A stretch of DNA of 64,000 bases from Streptomyces marinisediminis (GCF_026262575.1 NZ_JAPKFL010000010.1:1-64000); one strand, 5' to 3'. Counted from the stretch's first letter, positions 7,471 through 15,899 are shown. Notes: generated from the letters alone by a model not told the origin. Numbers and translations are program-made.

Positions 7471-9150
7471 TCAGGGGACGGGCTCCAGATCGGCCGCCGA
7501 GCCCGGCTCCCCGGTCGGCTTTCCGGTGGACTCCCCGGCCGGTTCCCCGGTGGGTCCGTCCGAGGGCTCGCCCGCGGGGTCGCCCGAGGACTCGGCCGGG
7601 GGCTCCGCCACGGGCTTGATGCGGCGCAGGGCCAGCGTGGCCGTCACCGCGATGAGGGCGATCAGCACGGCGCTGACCACGGCCGTCACCTGGAGGCCCG
7701 CGACGAAGGCGCGTCCCGCGCCGGCCATCAGCGCGGTGCCGAGTTCCGCGGGGAGCGCGGCGGCCGCCCCGGCGGCGCCCCCGATCGTGTCGCGGGCGGC
7801 GTCCGCGGCGGCGGGCGGCACCCCGGCGGGCAGCTCGTCGACCACCGCGCCGCGGTAGACGGCGGTGCCGATGCTGCCGAGGACGGCGATGCCCAGCGCC
7901 ATGCCCATCTCGGTGCCGGTCTCGGAGATCGCGGACGCGGCACCGGCCCGCTCGGGGGGCGCCCCGGCGATGACCATGTCGGTGCCCAGGGCCATCGTCG
8001 GGCCGAAGCCGACGTGCAGCACGACCAGTGCCCCGACGGCGAGGCCGGCCCCGGACTCGGGGGTGAGCGCGGCGAGCATCAGCACGCCGCCCGCGGCGAT
8101 CAGCAGGCCGCCGCCCATGAGGTAGGCGGCCCGCACGTAGCGCACCAGGGTGGGGGCGAGCAGGATGCCGACCATCCCGGCGACGACGCCCGGGAGCTGG
8201 TAGAGCCCCGCGTCCAGCGGCGAGAGGCCCTGCACCATCTGGAGGTACTGGCCGATGAAGTACATCACCCCGCCGAGCGAGAACACGGCCAGCGCGACCG
8301 TGGACAGCGAGACGGTGAACGCCCGGTGGGCGAACAGGCGCAGGTCCAGGAAGGGGTCGGTGGCCTGGCGCTGGCGGCGGACGAAGAGCACGCCGAGCCC
8401 CACGCCGACGACGATGGCGAGCACGGGCACCAGGCCCACGCCGTGCTCGGCGATCTTCTTGATGCCGTAGACGACGGCGAGGACCGTGCCCAGCGAGAGC
8501 AGGGCGCTGCCCAGGTCGATGCGGCCGCCGCGCGGGTCCTTGGACTCCGGCAGCAGGAACGGCCCGGTGATCAGCAGCAGGGCCATCACGGGCACACCGA
8601 TCAGGAACACCGAGCCCCACCAGAAGTGCTCCAGCAGCGCGCCGCCGACGAGCGGTCCGGCACCGGCGCCGATCATGAAGCCGCTCATCCACACGCTGAT
8701 GGCCACGGTCCGCTGCCGGGGGTCGTGGAACATGTTGCGGATCAGCGACATGGTGGACGGCATCAGGGTGGCCCCGGCGAGCCCGAGCACCGCCCGGGTG
8801 GCGATGAGCATGCCGGGGCTGGTGGACAGGGCGGCGAGCACCGAGGCCGTGCCGAAGGCGGCGGCGCCGGCGAGCAGGAGTTTGCGCCGGCCGATGCGGT
8901 CGCCGAGGGTGCCCATGGTGATCAGCGCGCCCGCGATGAGGAAGCCGTAGATGTCGACGATCCACAGCAGTTCGGTGCTGCTGGGCGCGAGGTCGGCGCT
9001 CAGGCTCGGTACCGCGAGGTGCAGGACGGTCATGTCGAGGGCGATCAGCGCGACGGGCAGGAACAGGACGCCGAGGCCGATCCATTCCCGCCGTCCGGCG
9101 CGTTCCCCCGTGGCGGAGGGTGCTGGGGTCTCCGCGTGGTCTGTAGTCAT
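7471..9150 (-). CDS. MFS drug exporter, DHA2 (14-helix) family
   Basis: Proton-driven exporter of the QacA/LfrA/SmvA type, 559 aa from the ATG at 9150. About 14 membrane helices are visible. Family motifs include LDMTVLHLAVPSLSADL in helix 1 (motif D1), GTLGDRIGRRKLL in the 2-3 loop (motif A) and GAGAGPLVGGALLEHFWWGSVF (motif C region, residues about 155-178). The C-terminal 50 residues form a cytoplasmic tail of degenerate GEPxxxP repeats, an odd low-complexity addition. The gene sits directly behind a MerR-type promoter, so induction by a drug-like ligand is likely. The substrate cannot be read from sequence. Confidence 0.9.
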   Translation of the reverse strand: MTTDHAETPAPSATGERAGRREWIGLGVLFLPVALIALDMTVLHLAVPSLSADLAPSSTELLWIVDIYGFLIAGALITMGTLGDRIGRRKLLLAGAAAFGTASVLAALSTSPGMLIATRAVLGLAGATLMPSTMSLIRNMFHDPRQRTVAISVWMSGFMIGAGAGPLVGGALLEHFWWGSVFLIGVPVMALLLITGPFLLPESKDPRGGRIDLGSALLSLGTVLAVVYGIKKIAEHGVGLVPVLAIVVGVGLGVLFVRRQRQATDPFLDLRLFAHRAFTVSLSTVALAVFSLGGVMYFIGQYLQMVQGLSPLDAGLYQLPGVVAGMVGILLAPTLVRYVRAAYLMGGGLLIAAGGVLMLAALTPESGAGLAVGALVVLHVGFGPTMALGTDMVIAGAPPERAGAASAISETGTEMGMALGIAVLGSIGTAVYRGAVVDELPAGVPPAAADAARDTIGGAAGAAAALPAELGTALMAGAGRAFVAGLQVTAVVSAVLIALIAVTATLALRRIKPVAEPPAESSGDPAGEPSDGPTGEPAGESTGKPTGEPGSAADLEPVP

Positions 9151-9157
9151 GTCGGCC

Positions 9158-9188
9158 ACGCTAGAAGTTGAACCTTGCTTGAGGTCAA
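9158..9188 (-). promoter_or_regulatory. MerR-type promoter, leaderless MFS transcript
   Basis: Reading the minus strand, TTGACC (9188-9183) and TAGCGT (9163-9158) are separated by 19 bp, the over-long spacing that MerR-family activators correct. The spacer and -35 hold an imperfect dyad, GTTGACCTCAAG and CAAGGTTCAAC. The -10 ends 7 nt before the ATG at 9150, so the mRNA should be nearly leaderless, which fits the lack of a Shine-Dalgarno sequence. No MerR gene is in the window. Confidence 0.65.
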
Positions 9189-9339
9189 CAGGTTTTCGCC
9201 ACGGCGGTGACGATTCCGCGCCGCTTCCCAACCACCCCTTGGAAAAAGGGACTTGGTGATTCCCGACACACTCCCCCGCCGCCCGCTCCGCGCGGGGCGA
9301 AGATGGCCTCCACAGCGGTGACCGAAGCGAGGAGAGCGC

Positions 9340-9861
9340 ATGCGGTACGCGGACGGGCCGGAAGTGGCCGGCGAGATCCAGATCGACGCGAGCCCCGCCA
9401 CCGTGTGGGCTCTGGTGACCGACATCGGGCTGTCCGCCCGGTTCAGTCCCGAGCTCCAGCGCGTGGCCTGGCTCGACGGCGCGGACGCCCCCGTGATCGG
9501 CGCCCGCTTCGAGGGGCACAACCGCAACGAGCACAACGGCGACTGGCGCACCGTCAGCGAGGTCGTCGAGCTGGAGCCGGAGCGGTCCTACGCCTGGGCC
9601 GTGATCGACGCGGCGGAGCGGTTCGGCCCGCTGGACCCGCAGCGGCCGATGGCCACCTGGCGCTTCGACCTGACCCCCGTGGACGGCGGCACCCGCCTGC
9701 GGCACTCCGGGCGCATCGGTCCGGGCCGCTCGGGGCTGCTGGTGGCCATCGAACAGGCCCCGGAGCGCGAGGAGGCGATCATGGAGTACCGCACCGGAAC
9801 GCTGCGCCAGGGCATCGAGGCCACCCTGGAAGGCGTCAGGAAGCTCGCCGAGGGCGAGTAG
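9340..9861 (+). CDS. SRPBCC (START-like) family protein
   Basis: A 173-aa cytoplasmic protein of the polyketide-cyclase/dehydrase-like SRPBCC superfamily, a helix-grip fold with a hydrophobic ligand pocket. Visible signatures are EIQIDASPATVWALVTDIG at residues about 10-28, the central beta strands (ARFEGHNRNEHNGDWRTVSEV), MATWRFDLTPVDGGTRLRHS, and a long C-terminal helix. The function and ligand are unknown. GAGGAG lies 8-13 nt before the ATG at 9340. It is divergent from the MFS exporter gene (189-nt gap), and the two may be linked in function. Confidence 0.85.
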   Translation: MRYADGPEVAGEIQIDASPATVWALVTDIGLSARFSPELQRVAWLDGADAPVIGARFEGHNRNEHNGDWRTVSEVVELEPERSYAWAVIDAAERFGPLDPQRPMATWRFDLTPVDGGTRLRHSGRIGPGRSGLLVAIEQAPEREEAIMEYRTGTLRQGIEATLEGVRKLAEGE

Positions 9862-10031
9862 CCTGCGCGGCCCCCGGCCCCCGGTCCCCGGCGCACGCCG
9901 GCGGCCGGGACCCGCCCGGCCGCCCGGCCCCGCGCGGCCCCCCGGGCCCGCGCGGCCACCGGGACCGGTACGGCCGCCGGGACCCGCCCGGCCTCGACGG
10001 GCCGGTGCGGCAGCGAACCCGGGCCGGCGCG

Positions 10032-10094
10032 ACCGTACCGACCCCGGGCGCGGCCGTACCGACGCCGGAGACGGCCGTACCGACCCCGGGCGCG
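10032..10094. repeat. Three 21-bp tandem repeats
   Basis: Three consecutive 21-nt units (10032-10052, 10053-10073, 10074-10094) share the core CCGTACCGAC-CCGG; copies 1 and 3 are almost identical and copy 2 differs at a few bases. They lie in the 257-nt gap between the convergent SRPBCC and GH89 genes. The role is unknown; they may contribute to termination or be a neutral minisatellite. Confidence 0.8.
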
Positions 10095-10118
10095 GTCGCC
10101 CGGGGCCCGCGGCGCGGG

Positions 10119-13100
10119 TCAGGTCGTCGTCCAGTGGCGGAACTCCACGGTGGCGCGCGCGCCGCTGCCGCCGCCGGCCGCCGTCATGAACAGCCCGGCG
10201 TCCTGGGCCGCCGCCGTGCCCGGCACCGCCACGGTGCCCACGGTGCGCCAGCTCCCGCCGCCGTCCGCCGAGAAGGCGCCGGTGAACGACTTACCCGAGC
10301 GGGCGAGCCGCAGCCGGAGCGGGGCCCGGACGCCGGTCACCCGGCGGTAGGCGCTGAGCAGGCCGTCGCCGTCCGCGTCGTAGGACAGCACGACCCCGTG
10401 GTCCGGGGTGACGGCGAGGTTCACCACGCCCCGGCCGCCCGCCTCCGGCAGCCGGTTGCGCGCGATGATCCCGGCGCGGGCCCACGGGCCGGTGCGCGGC
10501 TGGTCGGTGACGTCGACGGTGACCGCGCCGCCGTCGCGCAGGGCACCCGGACGGTAGACGGTGCCGAACTGCTCCCGGGCGCGCCACAGGTCGTCGCCGG
10601 CGCCGTGGATGGCGTAGCGCTCGCCGAGGCGGCCGAAGACGGCGTCGTTGGTGGTGTGGGTGCGCACGTCCGGCCCCAGCTCCCCGGCGAGGAAGAGGGT
10701 GCCGGAGCGGGCGGTGCGCACCCGGCGCTCGCCCTGCGGCCCGAACGTGGCGGCCAGCTCGTAGGGCAGCGGCTCCAGCGGGTCGCGCAGGTCGCCCTCG
10801 GCGGCGGTGACCCGCCAGCGGGCCTCGGCCCGGGCCCCGGGCGCCACCCGGTCGAAGGAGGTGGGGCCCTGCGGCTCCGCGCCGTCCGGGCCGGTGAGCG
10901 TCAGGTCGACGGCGCCGGTGGCGCGCAGCCCGTTCTCGTTGCGGAACGCGGCCGTCAGCGTGGTGGCGCCGCCCGGCCGCAGCACCGGCGGCTCGGCGGA
11001 GGCGGTGAGGCTGCCCTGGTAGGGGGCGCGGGCCAGCACGTCGTGCGCCCGGCGCGCGGTGCGGTAGGCGTCGTGCACGGGACGCAGCGGGTAGTCCCCG
11101 GTCTCCCGGGTCCACGCCTCCTCCCGGGCGTACCAGTCGAACTCCTTCGGCGGGCGGTCGGCGGCGAGGGCGTCCTGGAGCTCGTCGAGGTAGGCCCGCC
11201 AGCGCGGCAGGTGGTAGTCGGCGGTCAGCCCCTGCCAGTTGCGGTTGGCGTAGTCGACGAGGTGGCCGGCGTCGGCGGTGGCCCGGTCGGCCCAGGTGGT
11301 GACCAGCACGCGGGCGGTGCGCTCCAGGCGGGCGCGCTCCTCGGCCCCGGCACCGGCGTCGGCCGCCGTGCGGCGGGCGTCCGCGAGCCACGGGCCGAGC
11401 AGGAACAGGCGGTGGCCCCCGGCGACGTCGTCCAGCAGCCGCATCAGCTCCAGCCACAGGGTGGCCAGCGTGCCGAACCGCGCCTCGTCCCGCGCCCGGT
11501 AGGCGTCCTGGAGCTGGCCGATGAGGAGCCAGGAGCGGTTGCCCACGGCCTGCCGCGCGGCGTCGGTCAGGTCGTACCGGTAGGCGTCGGAGCGGCGCAG
11601 CGCCGGGCGGACGTCCAGCAGCGCGGCGAACGCGGCGTCGAAGGACGGCAGGTCGAAGGCGGGGGTGTGGGTGGCGTACTGGGTGCCGGAGCGGGCCGCG
11701 AGGTCGGGGCGGGCGGCGAAAACGCTGTCGTGCGGGCGGCCGTCGGCGGAGCTGATGCGGTAGGCCGTCTCGCGCAGCGCGGCGAAGGCGTCCTCGGCGG
11801 CCCGGTCCCGGGCGCCGTAGCGGAAGTGGGCGTACTCGGCGAACCAGGCGGCGCGGTCCACCGGCTGCTCGCGCCAGGCCAGCTCGCTGAACAGCTCGAA
11901 GGCCGCCGGGTCCCGTTCGGCCGCCTCCGGCATGAAGGCCGTGCCGGTCAGCGCGCTGCCGGACCGGTCGCGCCAGGTGGTGAAGCGCTCGGCCCACAGG
12001 TGCGTCTTGGCGCCGACGGTGGTGCGGCCGCCGAAGTTCGGGATGGTGCCGAAGGCGTAGGGGACGCCGCCCCAGTCGGCCTCGCGGTCGGTGATGCGCT
12101 CCAGGTCGGACAGGCCGTCGACGATGAGCATCCGCTCGGGGTGCGCGAGGCCGTCCAGCAGTGCGCGGCGCGGGTTCTCCTGCCAGCCCAGGATGACCCA
12201 GGTCGCACCCGGGCGCGCGCGCTGCAACGCCTCCTCGACGGCGCGGGACGCCTCCGGGACCGGCACGTCCCCGGGGTCGCCGCCCTCGTGCAGCAGGTCC
12301 ATCTTGACGTGGGACGCGGCGCCCAGCAGCTCGCCCTGGTGGGCGTAGAAGGCGGCGGCGACGTCGCGGAACACGGCGGTGCGCGGGTCCAGCCAGTCCG
12401 GGCGCGGCAGCGCGGCCCACGTGCCCTGGGGCACGGTGCGGGCCCCCGCGTTGCGCTCGGCGAAGCCGCGCGGCACGGTGCCGAAGTACCCCGGCAGCAC
12501 CGGCGACATGCCCAGCTCGCGCAGGCGCACGGTGATCCGGCGGCCCAGCTCCGCGCGGTCGGCCAGCAGGCCGGGGCTGACCGGGCCGCCGTACTCCGAC
12601 AAGTTCTGCAGCAGCCACCACGGCTGGTGCGAGGGCGCGGGGATCCAGGCCCGCGCCTCGGCGTCGCTGTAGCCGAAGTCGGTCAGGACCCGGTGGTAGA
12701 CGGCCTCCGTGCCGGGCGTCACCAGGACCTCGTTGACGCCGTGCAGCGCGAGCACGTCGATGAGCCGCTCCCAGCGGGCCCAGTCGGCGTACGGGGCGGT
12801 GTAGCCGTCGTGGGTGTCGTTGAGCGCGAAGCGGTGCGGGACGGTGGCCCGCCGCTCCACCGGCGCCCGCGGCGCGGGCAGGTGGCGCGGCAGCTCCGTC
12901 TGCGACCCGGCCCAGCTCACGTGGGCGCGGCAGGTGTACTTCAGGTACCAGTGCACACCGGTGAGCACCGCGGCCGGGCTCGTCCCCGCGACGGTGACGG
13001 CGCCGCGGCGCCCGTCGACGGTGAAGCGCTCCGGCCCGTCCGGCAGCGCGCGCAGGACGAACTGCCCGGCGTGCTCGGGCAGCAGGCGCTCCAGCGCCGC

Positions 13101-13253
13101 GCGGGCCGCGGGCACGTCGCCGCCGTCCGCGCCCCCGCCCGGTGGGGCGGCGACCGGGGGGACCCGGCCGGGCGCGCTCCCGGTCAACGCCGCTCCGGCG
13201 CCCAGGGCGCCGGCCGATCCCAGCAACGCACGCCTGCTCAGTCCACTCACCAT
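10119..13253 (-). CDS. Secreted alpha-N-acetylglucosaminidase (GH89)
   Basis: Predicted exported glycosidase that removes terminal alpha-linked GlcNAc (NAGLU family, GH89), 1044 aa from the ATG at 13253. A Tat signal peptide is clear: SRRALLGSAGALGAGAALTG. The domain order is a small N-terminal alpha/beta domain (residues about 45-150), a TIM barrel with NAGLU-type stretches (RFALNDTHDGYTAPYADW, LHGVNEVLVTPGTEAVYH, PGYFGTVP, KMDLLHEGG, WVILGWQENPRRALL, FGTIPNFGGR), a helical domain (residues about 430-760), a beta-rich NEW3-like segment, and a C-terminal jelly-roll of the DUF1349 type (residues about 860-1044). The last domains may bind carbohydrate. A pair of GTTAACG boxes lies just upstream. 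Confidence 0.9.
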   Translation of the reverse strand: MVSGLSRRALLGSAGALGAGAALTGSAPGRVPPVAAPPGGGADGGDVPAARAALERLLPEHAGQFVLRALPDGPERFTVDGRRGAVTVAGTSPAAVLTGVHWYLKYTCRAHVSWAGSQTELPRHLPAPRAPVERRATVPHRFALNDTHDGYTAPYADWARWERLIDVLALHGVNEVLVTPGTEAVYHRVLTDFGYSDAEARAWIPAPSHQPWWLLQNLSEYGGPVSPGLLADRAELGRRITVRLRELGMSPVLPGYFGTVPRGFAERNAGARTVPQGTWAALPRPDWLDPRTAVFRDVAAAFYAHQGELLGAASHVKMDLLHEGGDPGDVPVPEASRAVEEALQRARPGATWVILGWQENPRRALLDGLAHPERMLIVDGLSDLERITDREADWGGVPYAFGTIPNFGGRTTVGAKTHLWAERFTTWRDRSGSALTGTAFMPEAAERDPAAFELFSELAWREQPVDRAAWFAEYAHFRYGARDRAAEDAFAALRETAYRISSADGRPHDSVFAARPDLAARSGTQYATHTPAFDLPSFDAAFAALLDVRPALRRSDAYRYDLTDAARQAVGNRSWLLIGQLQDAYRARDEARFGTLATLWLELMRLLDDVAGGHRLFLLGPWLADARRTAADAGAGAEERARLERTARVLVTTWADRATADAGHLVDYANRNWQGLTADYHLPRWRAYLDELQDALAADRPPKEFDWYAREEAWTRETGDYPLRPVHDAYRTARRAHDVLARAPYQGSLTASAEPPVLRPGGATTLTAAFRNENGLRATGAVDLTLTGPDGAEPQGPTSFDRVAPGARAEARWRVTAAEGDLRDPLEPLPYELAATFGPQGERRVRTARSGTLFLAGELGPDVRTHTTNDAVFGRLGERYAIHGAGDDLWRAREQFGTVYRPGALRDGGAVTVDVTDQPRTGPWARAGIIARNRLPEAGGRGVVNLAVTPDHGVVLSYDADGDGLLSAYRRVTGVRAPLRLRLARSGKSFTGAFSADGGGSWRTVGTVAVPGTAAAQDAGLFMTAAGGGSGARATVEFRHWTTT

Positions 13254-13275
13254 GACCCCAACTCTGTGCGGCGGT

Positions 13276-13305
13276 GTTAACGGAAGAACGCACGGCACGT
13301 TAACG
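13276..13305 (-). promoter_or_regulatory. Paired GTTAACG boxes upstream of GH89 gene
   Basis: Two identical GTTAACG heptamers (13276-13282 and 13299-13305) are spaced 23 nt start to start, 23-52 nt upstream of the GH89 start codon. Each core (GTTAAC) is itself palindromic, and the second extends to CGTTAACG. About two helical turns apart, they look like a tandem operator for a sugar-responsive repressor. No regulator gene is adjacent. Confidence 0.45.
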
Positions 13306-13555
13306 CGCCCCACATCCTTCCCCACCCTGCCGCGCGGCACCCGCCCCCGATTCCCCCACCCGCACCCGGCCAGGGCCGCACACCGCTCCTCTCGTATCAG
13401 GTGATCAGTCCGTCCACCGACTGGCAGCTGGCGAAAAGTGTGTTCCTCCCCGACTGCAGCGTGGGGCCGACCGCGCCAGGACCACACTGCGGCTGAAGGC
13501 AGCACGCCGGTCCGTAGGGACGCCCAGTTCGGCATGGCTGCGACGGGTGGTCGCT
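13306..13555. other. Intergenic region with no gene seen
   Basis: This is the upstream flank of the GH89 gene and downstream flank of the RsbW-like ATPase gene, both on the minus strand. It is slightly less GC-rich than its surroundings. I see no supported coding frame, tRNA or strong hairpin. Confidence 0.5.
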
Positions 13556-14137
13556 TCACCATTCGTTCAAGCCACGCAGCAGGCGCCGCAACAGCGCGGA
13601 GTCCGCGTCAGGTGAGGGCAGCGGTGGGCGGGCACGGGAAGTGTCTTCGGTCAGGACCGACGCCTCGACTGTCGCTAGTTCCGCCCACACCGCCTTGCCC
13701 CCTATGGCCCAGGAGTAACCCCAACGGCTTGCCAGGGCCTCTACCAATCGCAAGCCCCGTCCGCCGACTGCGGTGGGGTCGACGCTTCGCACCACCGGGG
13801 CAGCGGCTGATACGTCCCACACCCCGATGACCACGCTGGAAGGCGAGTGGTGGAGCCCCAGGCGCAGCACGCCGGGAGACTCCGTCACACGGGGCACGCC
13901 ATCCGTGGCGCTGACCGCGTTCGTCACGAGTTCCGAGACGATCAGTGAAGCGTCGTCGACGAGCTGGTCAAGTTTCCATGCAGTGAGCGCGGACTTGGTG
14001 AAGCCGCGAGCACAGGCCACGGCTGCCCTCTCGGCTCTGAGGACCAGGTAGCCGTAGATCTCCGCCGACTCGCTGTCGTGTGCGGACTGTGCCGGGTGCA
14101 CCGGCGTCTGTCGTGGCTGGTCAGCCGACGCGTTCAC
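13556..14137 (-). CDS. RsbW-like ATP-binding protein (HATPase_c_2)
   Basis: Cytoplasmic GHKL-fold ATP-binding protein of the anti-sigma-kinase-like group abundant in Streptomyces, 193 aa from the GTG at 14137. The N-box is in LIVSELVTNAVSAT (residues about 65-78) and the glycine-rich G1 region in VGGRGLRLVEALASRWGYSW (residues about 123-142). The GTG overlaps the TGA of the resolvase-like gene (4 nt, GTGA), so the two are translationally coupled. Together with the divergent XRE/DUF397 pair they form a typical streptomycete regulatory island. The partner is unknown. Confidence 0.85.
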   Translation of the reverse strand: MNASADQPRQTPVHPAQSAHDSESAEIYGYLVLRAERAAVACARGFTKSALTAWKLDQLVDDASLIVSELVTNAVSATDGVPRVTESPGVLRLGLHHSPSSVVIGVWDVSAAAPVVRSVDPTAVGGRGLRLVEALASRWGYSWAIGGKAVWAELATVEASVLTEDTSRARPPLPSPDADSALLRRLLRGLNEW

Positions 14138-14448
14138 AGTTCGTCCAACCCAATGACCTGCGCGCCACCCACAGCCTCCAGGTGCACGCTTAACACGTGC
14201 TGGAGCGGCACCGAGAGGCCGAGGTCCCGCATGGTGGGCACGACGACCCAATGCGCCGCCGAACGCCTGACCGCCTCGACCAGCTCCGTGAAGGCCGACT
14301 GCGTTTCCGGGGCGAACTCGTGGAAGACCGTGGCCAGCAGAAGGCCCTCAGCCTCGGCGTATGCCTCCATCTCGCCGTGCCTGCGCTGTATGTCGCGGTC
14401 GGTCATGTCGCTCGGCACCCTCATGTAGCCGTAGATGAGTGGCTTCAC
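14134..14448 (-). CDS. Resolvase-like small protein lacking catalytic Ser
   Basis: A 104-aa protein from the GTG at 14448 (GGGAGGG ribosome binding site). It has the layout of a serine-recombinase N-terminal domain alone: IYGYMRVPSDM then a helix (residues about 3-35), a middle ATVFHEFAPETQSAFTELVEAV, and VVVPTMRDLG (residues about 63-72). In active resolvases the GYxRVS motif carries the nucleophilic Ser; here that position is Pro (RVP). The DNA-binding domain is absent. It is therefore not expected to recombine DNA. Similar small proteins occur beside ATPase and DUF397 genes in Streptomyces, where a regulatory role seems more likely. It is coupled by a 4-nt overlap to the ATPase gene. Confidence 0.75.
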   Translation of the reverse strand: MKPLIYGYMRVPSDMTDRDIQRRHGEMEAYAEAEGLLLATVFHEFAPETQSAFTELVEAVRRSAAHWVVVPTMRDLGLSVPLQHVLSVHLEAVGGAQVIGLDEL

Positions 14449-14656
14449 GGGACCCTCCCTCGTCCTTGAACAGCCCTCCGGAGACGGGCATCCCGTCACC
14501 CAGAGAGGCCAGTAGTGAACGGCGCGCGCCCGACCGGCCGACACGCGCAGACAGCGCTGAGCCACCCGGAGGCGTGCATGCGCAGCGTTCTGCAACCAAT
14601 CGACAGCGGAGCGTGCCAAGCTTGCTGCTGCATAGGATGCCCATGCTCAGTGGTCT

Positions 14657-14688
14657 AATGCAAGGCATTCAAATGCATACCTTGCATT
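14657..14688. promoter_or_regulatory. 9-bp dyad in the XRE/resolvase-like divergent promoter
   Basis: AATGCAAGG (14657-14665) and CCTTGCATT (14680-14688) form a perfect inverted repeat with a 14-nt spacer that holds a further ATGCAT. It lies in the 318-nt gap between the divergent resolvase-like (minus) and XRE (plus) genes, in noticeably AT-richer DNA. A possible -10 TAGGAT (14633-14638) and TCTAAT (14654-14659) are nearby. This is a good candidate operator for the adjacent XRE regulator. Confidence 0.55.
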
Positions 14689-14766
14689 CGCAAGAGGAGT
14701 TGCCCGCTCATGTGGTGGCAAGCCACACTCGTCCTCGACCAGCCATGCAGACGAAGGGACCTGGCG

Positions 14767-15645
14767 GTGGCCTCCAGGCGGCAAGCACCGACCGTTCGCC
14801 TCCGTCGGCTGTCATCCGAGCTTCGACGGCTGCGGGAGCACAGCCACCTGACCAGGGAGCAGGTGGCCGAACGCACCGGAATCAACGTCGCGACGCTGTA
14901 CCGCATCGAGACGGCTCGCGTTCGCCCTCAGCGCCGGACCCTGGTCGGCTTGCTCGACCTGTACGCGGTGACGGAGCCGCAGCGCACTGAGATTCTGTCG
15001 CTGTCACGAACGGCCGACGAGCAGGGGTGGTTGCGGCCGTACCACGCCGACTTGCCCGATGAGTACACCGCGTACATCAGCTTCGAGGCCGAGGCCCAGA
15101 GCGTCCGCACCTACGAGTCCCTGTTCCTGCCTGGGCTGTTGCAGACCGAAGAGTACGCCCGTGCCGTCATCAGGGGCGTACTGCCGACGGCCACCACCAA
15201 GGAGGTCGAGCAGCGGGTACAGGCGCGGATGGAACGGAAGGCCGTCTTCGAGAAGGACCGGCCGCTCCACTTGTGGGCGATCGTGGACGAGGCGGCGCTG
15301 CGGCGTGTGAACGGTGGGCCGAAGGTCATGGCCGACCAGCTGGGTCACCTGACCGAGATGAGTGACGCGGCACACGTGACACTGCAGGTCATCCCATTCA
15401 GCGCGGGCTCGCACCCGGGTATGCCGGGCAGCTTCGTGCTGGTGGACTTCGCGGATGCCGCCGATCCGTCCGTCGTCTACATCGACAGCATGGCCGGTGA
15501 CCTGTTCCTCGAAGCCGAGGCGGACATCGCGCGGTACGACCAGATCTTCGACCACTTGCGCGCCATCGCCGACAGCCCCGAGCGGTCGGCTGGTCTGGTG
15601 GCCGCTTTGCTCCGGGAGATGCAGGAAGGGAGGTGTGGCAAGTGA
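14767..15645 (+). CDS. XRE-family regulator with DUF5753 domain
   Basis: Transcription factor of a large streptomycete family, 292 aa from the GTG at 14767, which has AAGGGA 7 nt upstream; an in-frame codon 57 nt earlier lacks a ribosome binding site. The N-terminal helix-turn-helix is at residues about 10-70 (LRRLREHSHLTREQVAERTG, VATLYRIETARVRP). The C-terminal DUF5753 domain follows (YESLFLPGLLQTEEYARAV, LHLWAIVDEAALRR, LQVIPFSAGSHPGMPGSFVL, VVYIDSMAGDLFLE). The stop overlaps the start of a DUF397 gene, the usual partner. It probably binds the dyad just upstream. Confidence 0.9.
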   Translation: MASRRQAPTVRLRRLSSELRRLREHSHLTREQVAERTGINVATLYRIETARVRPQRRTLVGLLDLYAVTEPQRTEILSLSRTADEQGWLRPYHADLPDEYTAYISFEAEAQSVRTYESLFLPGLLQTEEYARAVIRGVLPTATTKEVEQRVQARMERKAVFEKDRPLHLWAIVDEAALRRVNGGPKVMADQLGHLTEMSDAAHVTLQVIPFSAGSHPGMPGSFVLVDFADAADPSVVYIDSMAGDLFLEAEADIARYDQIFDHLRAIADSPERSAGLVAALLREMQEGRCGK

Positions 15646-15860
15646 AGAAGGCAGACCTTACCGGCGCCGTGTGGCGGACGAGCAGTCACAGCAGCGGTAA
15701 CGGGCAGTGTGTGGCGGTTGCGGTCGTGGAGGGCGTGGTGGCCGTGCGCGACAGCAAGGACCCGTGCGGCTCCGCCGTGGTCGTCGCGGCGGGCGGGTTC
15801 TCCGCGTTCGTGCGGGGCGTCAGGGACGGGGGCCTGGACCGGCGTCCGAACGCGCGGTGA
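15642..15860 (+). CDS. DUF397 small protein
   Basis: A 72-aa protein of the DUF397 family, partner of DUF5753 regulators. It has the family pattern: WRTSSHSSGNGQCVAVA at residues about 10-26, then VAVRDSKDPCGSAVV and a C-terminal GFSAFVRGVRDG. The GTG at 15642 overlaps the TGA of the regulator gene by 4 nt and has GGGAGG 8 nt upstream; another GTG at 15633 lies inside that site and is less likely. Such proteins are thought to antagonise their XRE partner. A modest hairpin follows the stop. Confidence 0.9.
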   Translation: MKKADLTGAVWRTSSHSSGNGQCVAVAVVEGVVAVRDSKDPCGSAVVVAAGGFSAFVRGVRDGGLDRRPNAR

Positions 15861-15861
15861 G

Positions 15862-15897
15862 GCCCGGCCGGGGGCGGGCGGCCGTCAGCGGCCGGGC
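15862..15897. terminator. Hairpin after DUF397 gene
   Basis: GCCCGGCC (15862-15869) pairs with GGCCGGGC (15890-15897) around a 20-nt loop, starting 2 nt after the DUF397 stop. This is a plausible terminator of the XRE/DUF397 operon, weaker than the others in this window. Confidence 0.45.
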
Positions 15898-15899
15898 GC

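Noticed and set aside
9207..13280. A plus-strand frame of more than 1300 codons across the GH89 gene
   Set aside because: It is the complement of a clear GH89 gene with a Tat signal; the plus-strand product is low-complexity Gly/Ala/Arg/Gln sequence with no domain.
14134..14448. A functional site-specific recombinase or mobile element marker
   Set aside because: The nucleophilic Ser is replaced by Pro and the DNA-binding part is absent; no inverted repeats, duplicated sites or transposase genes surround it.
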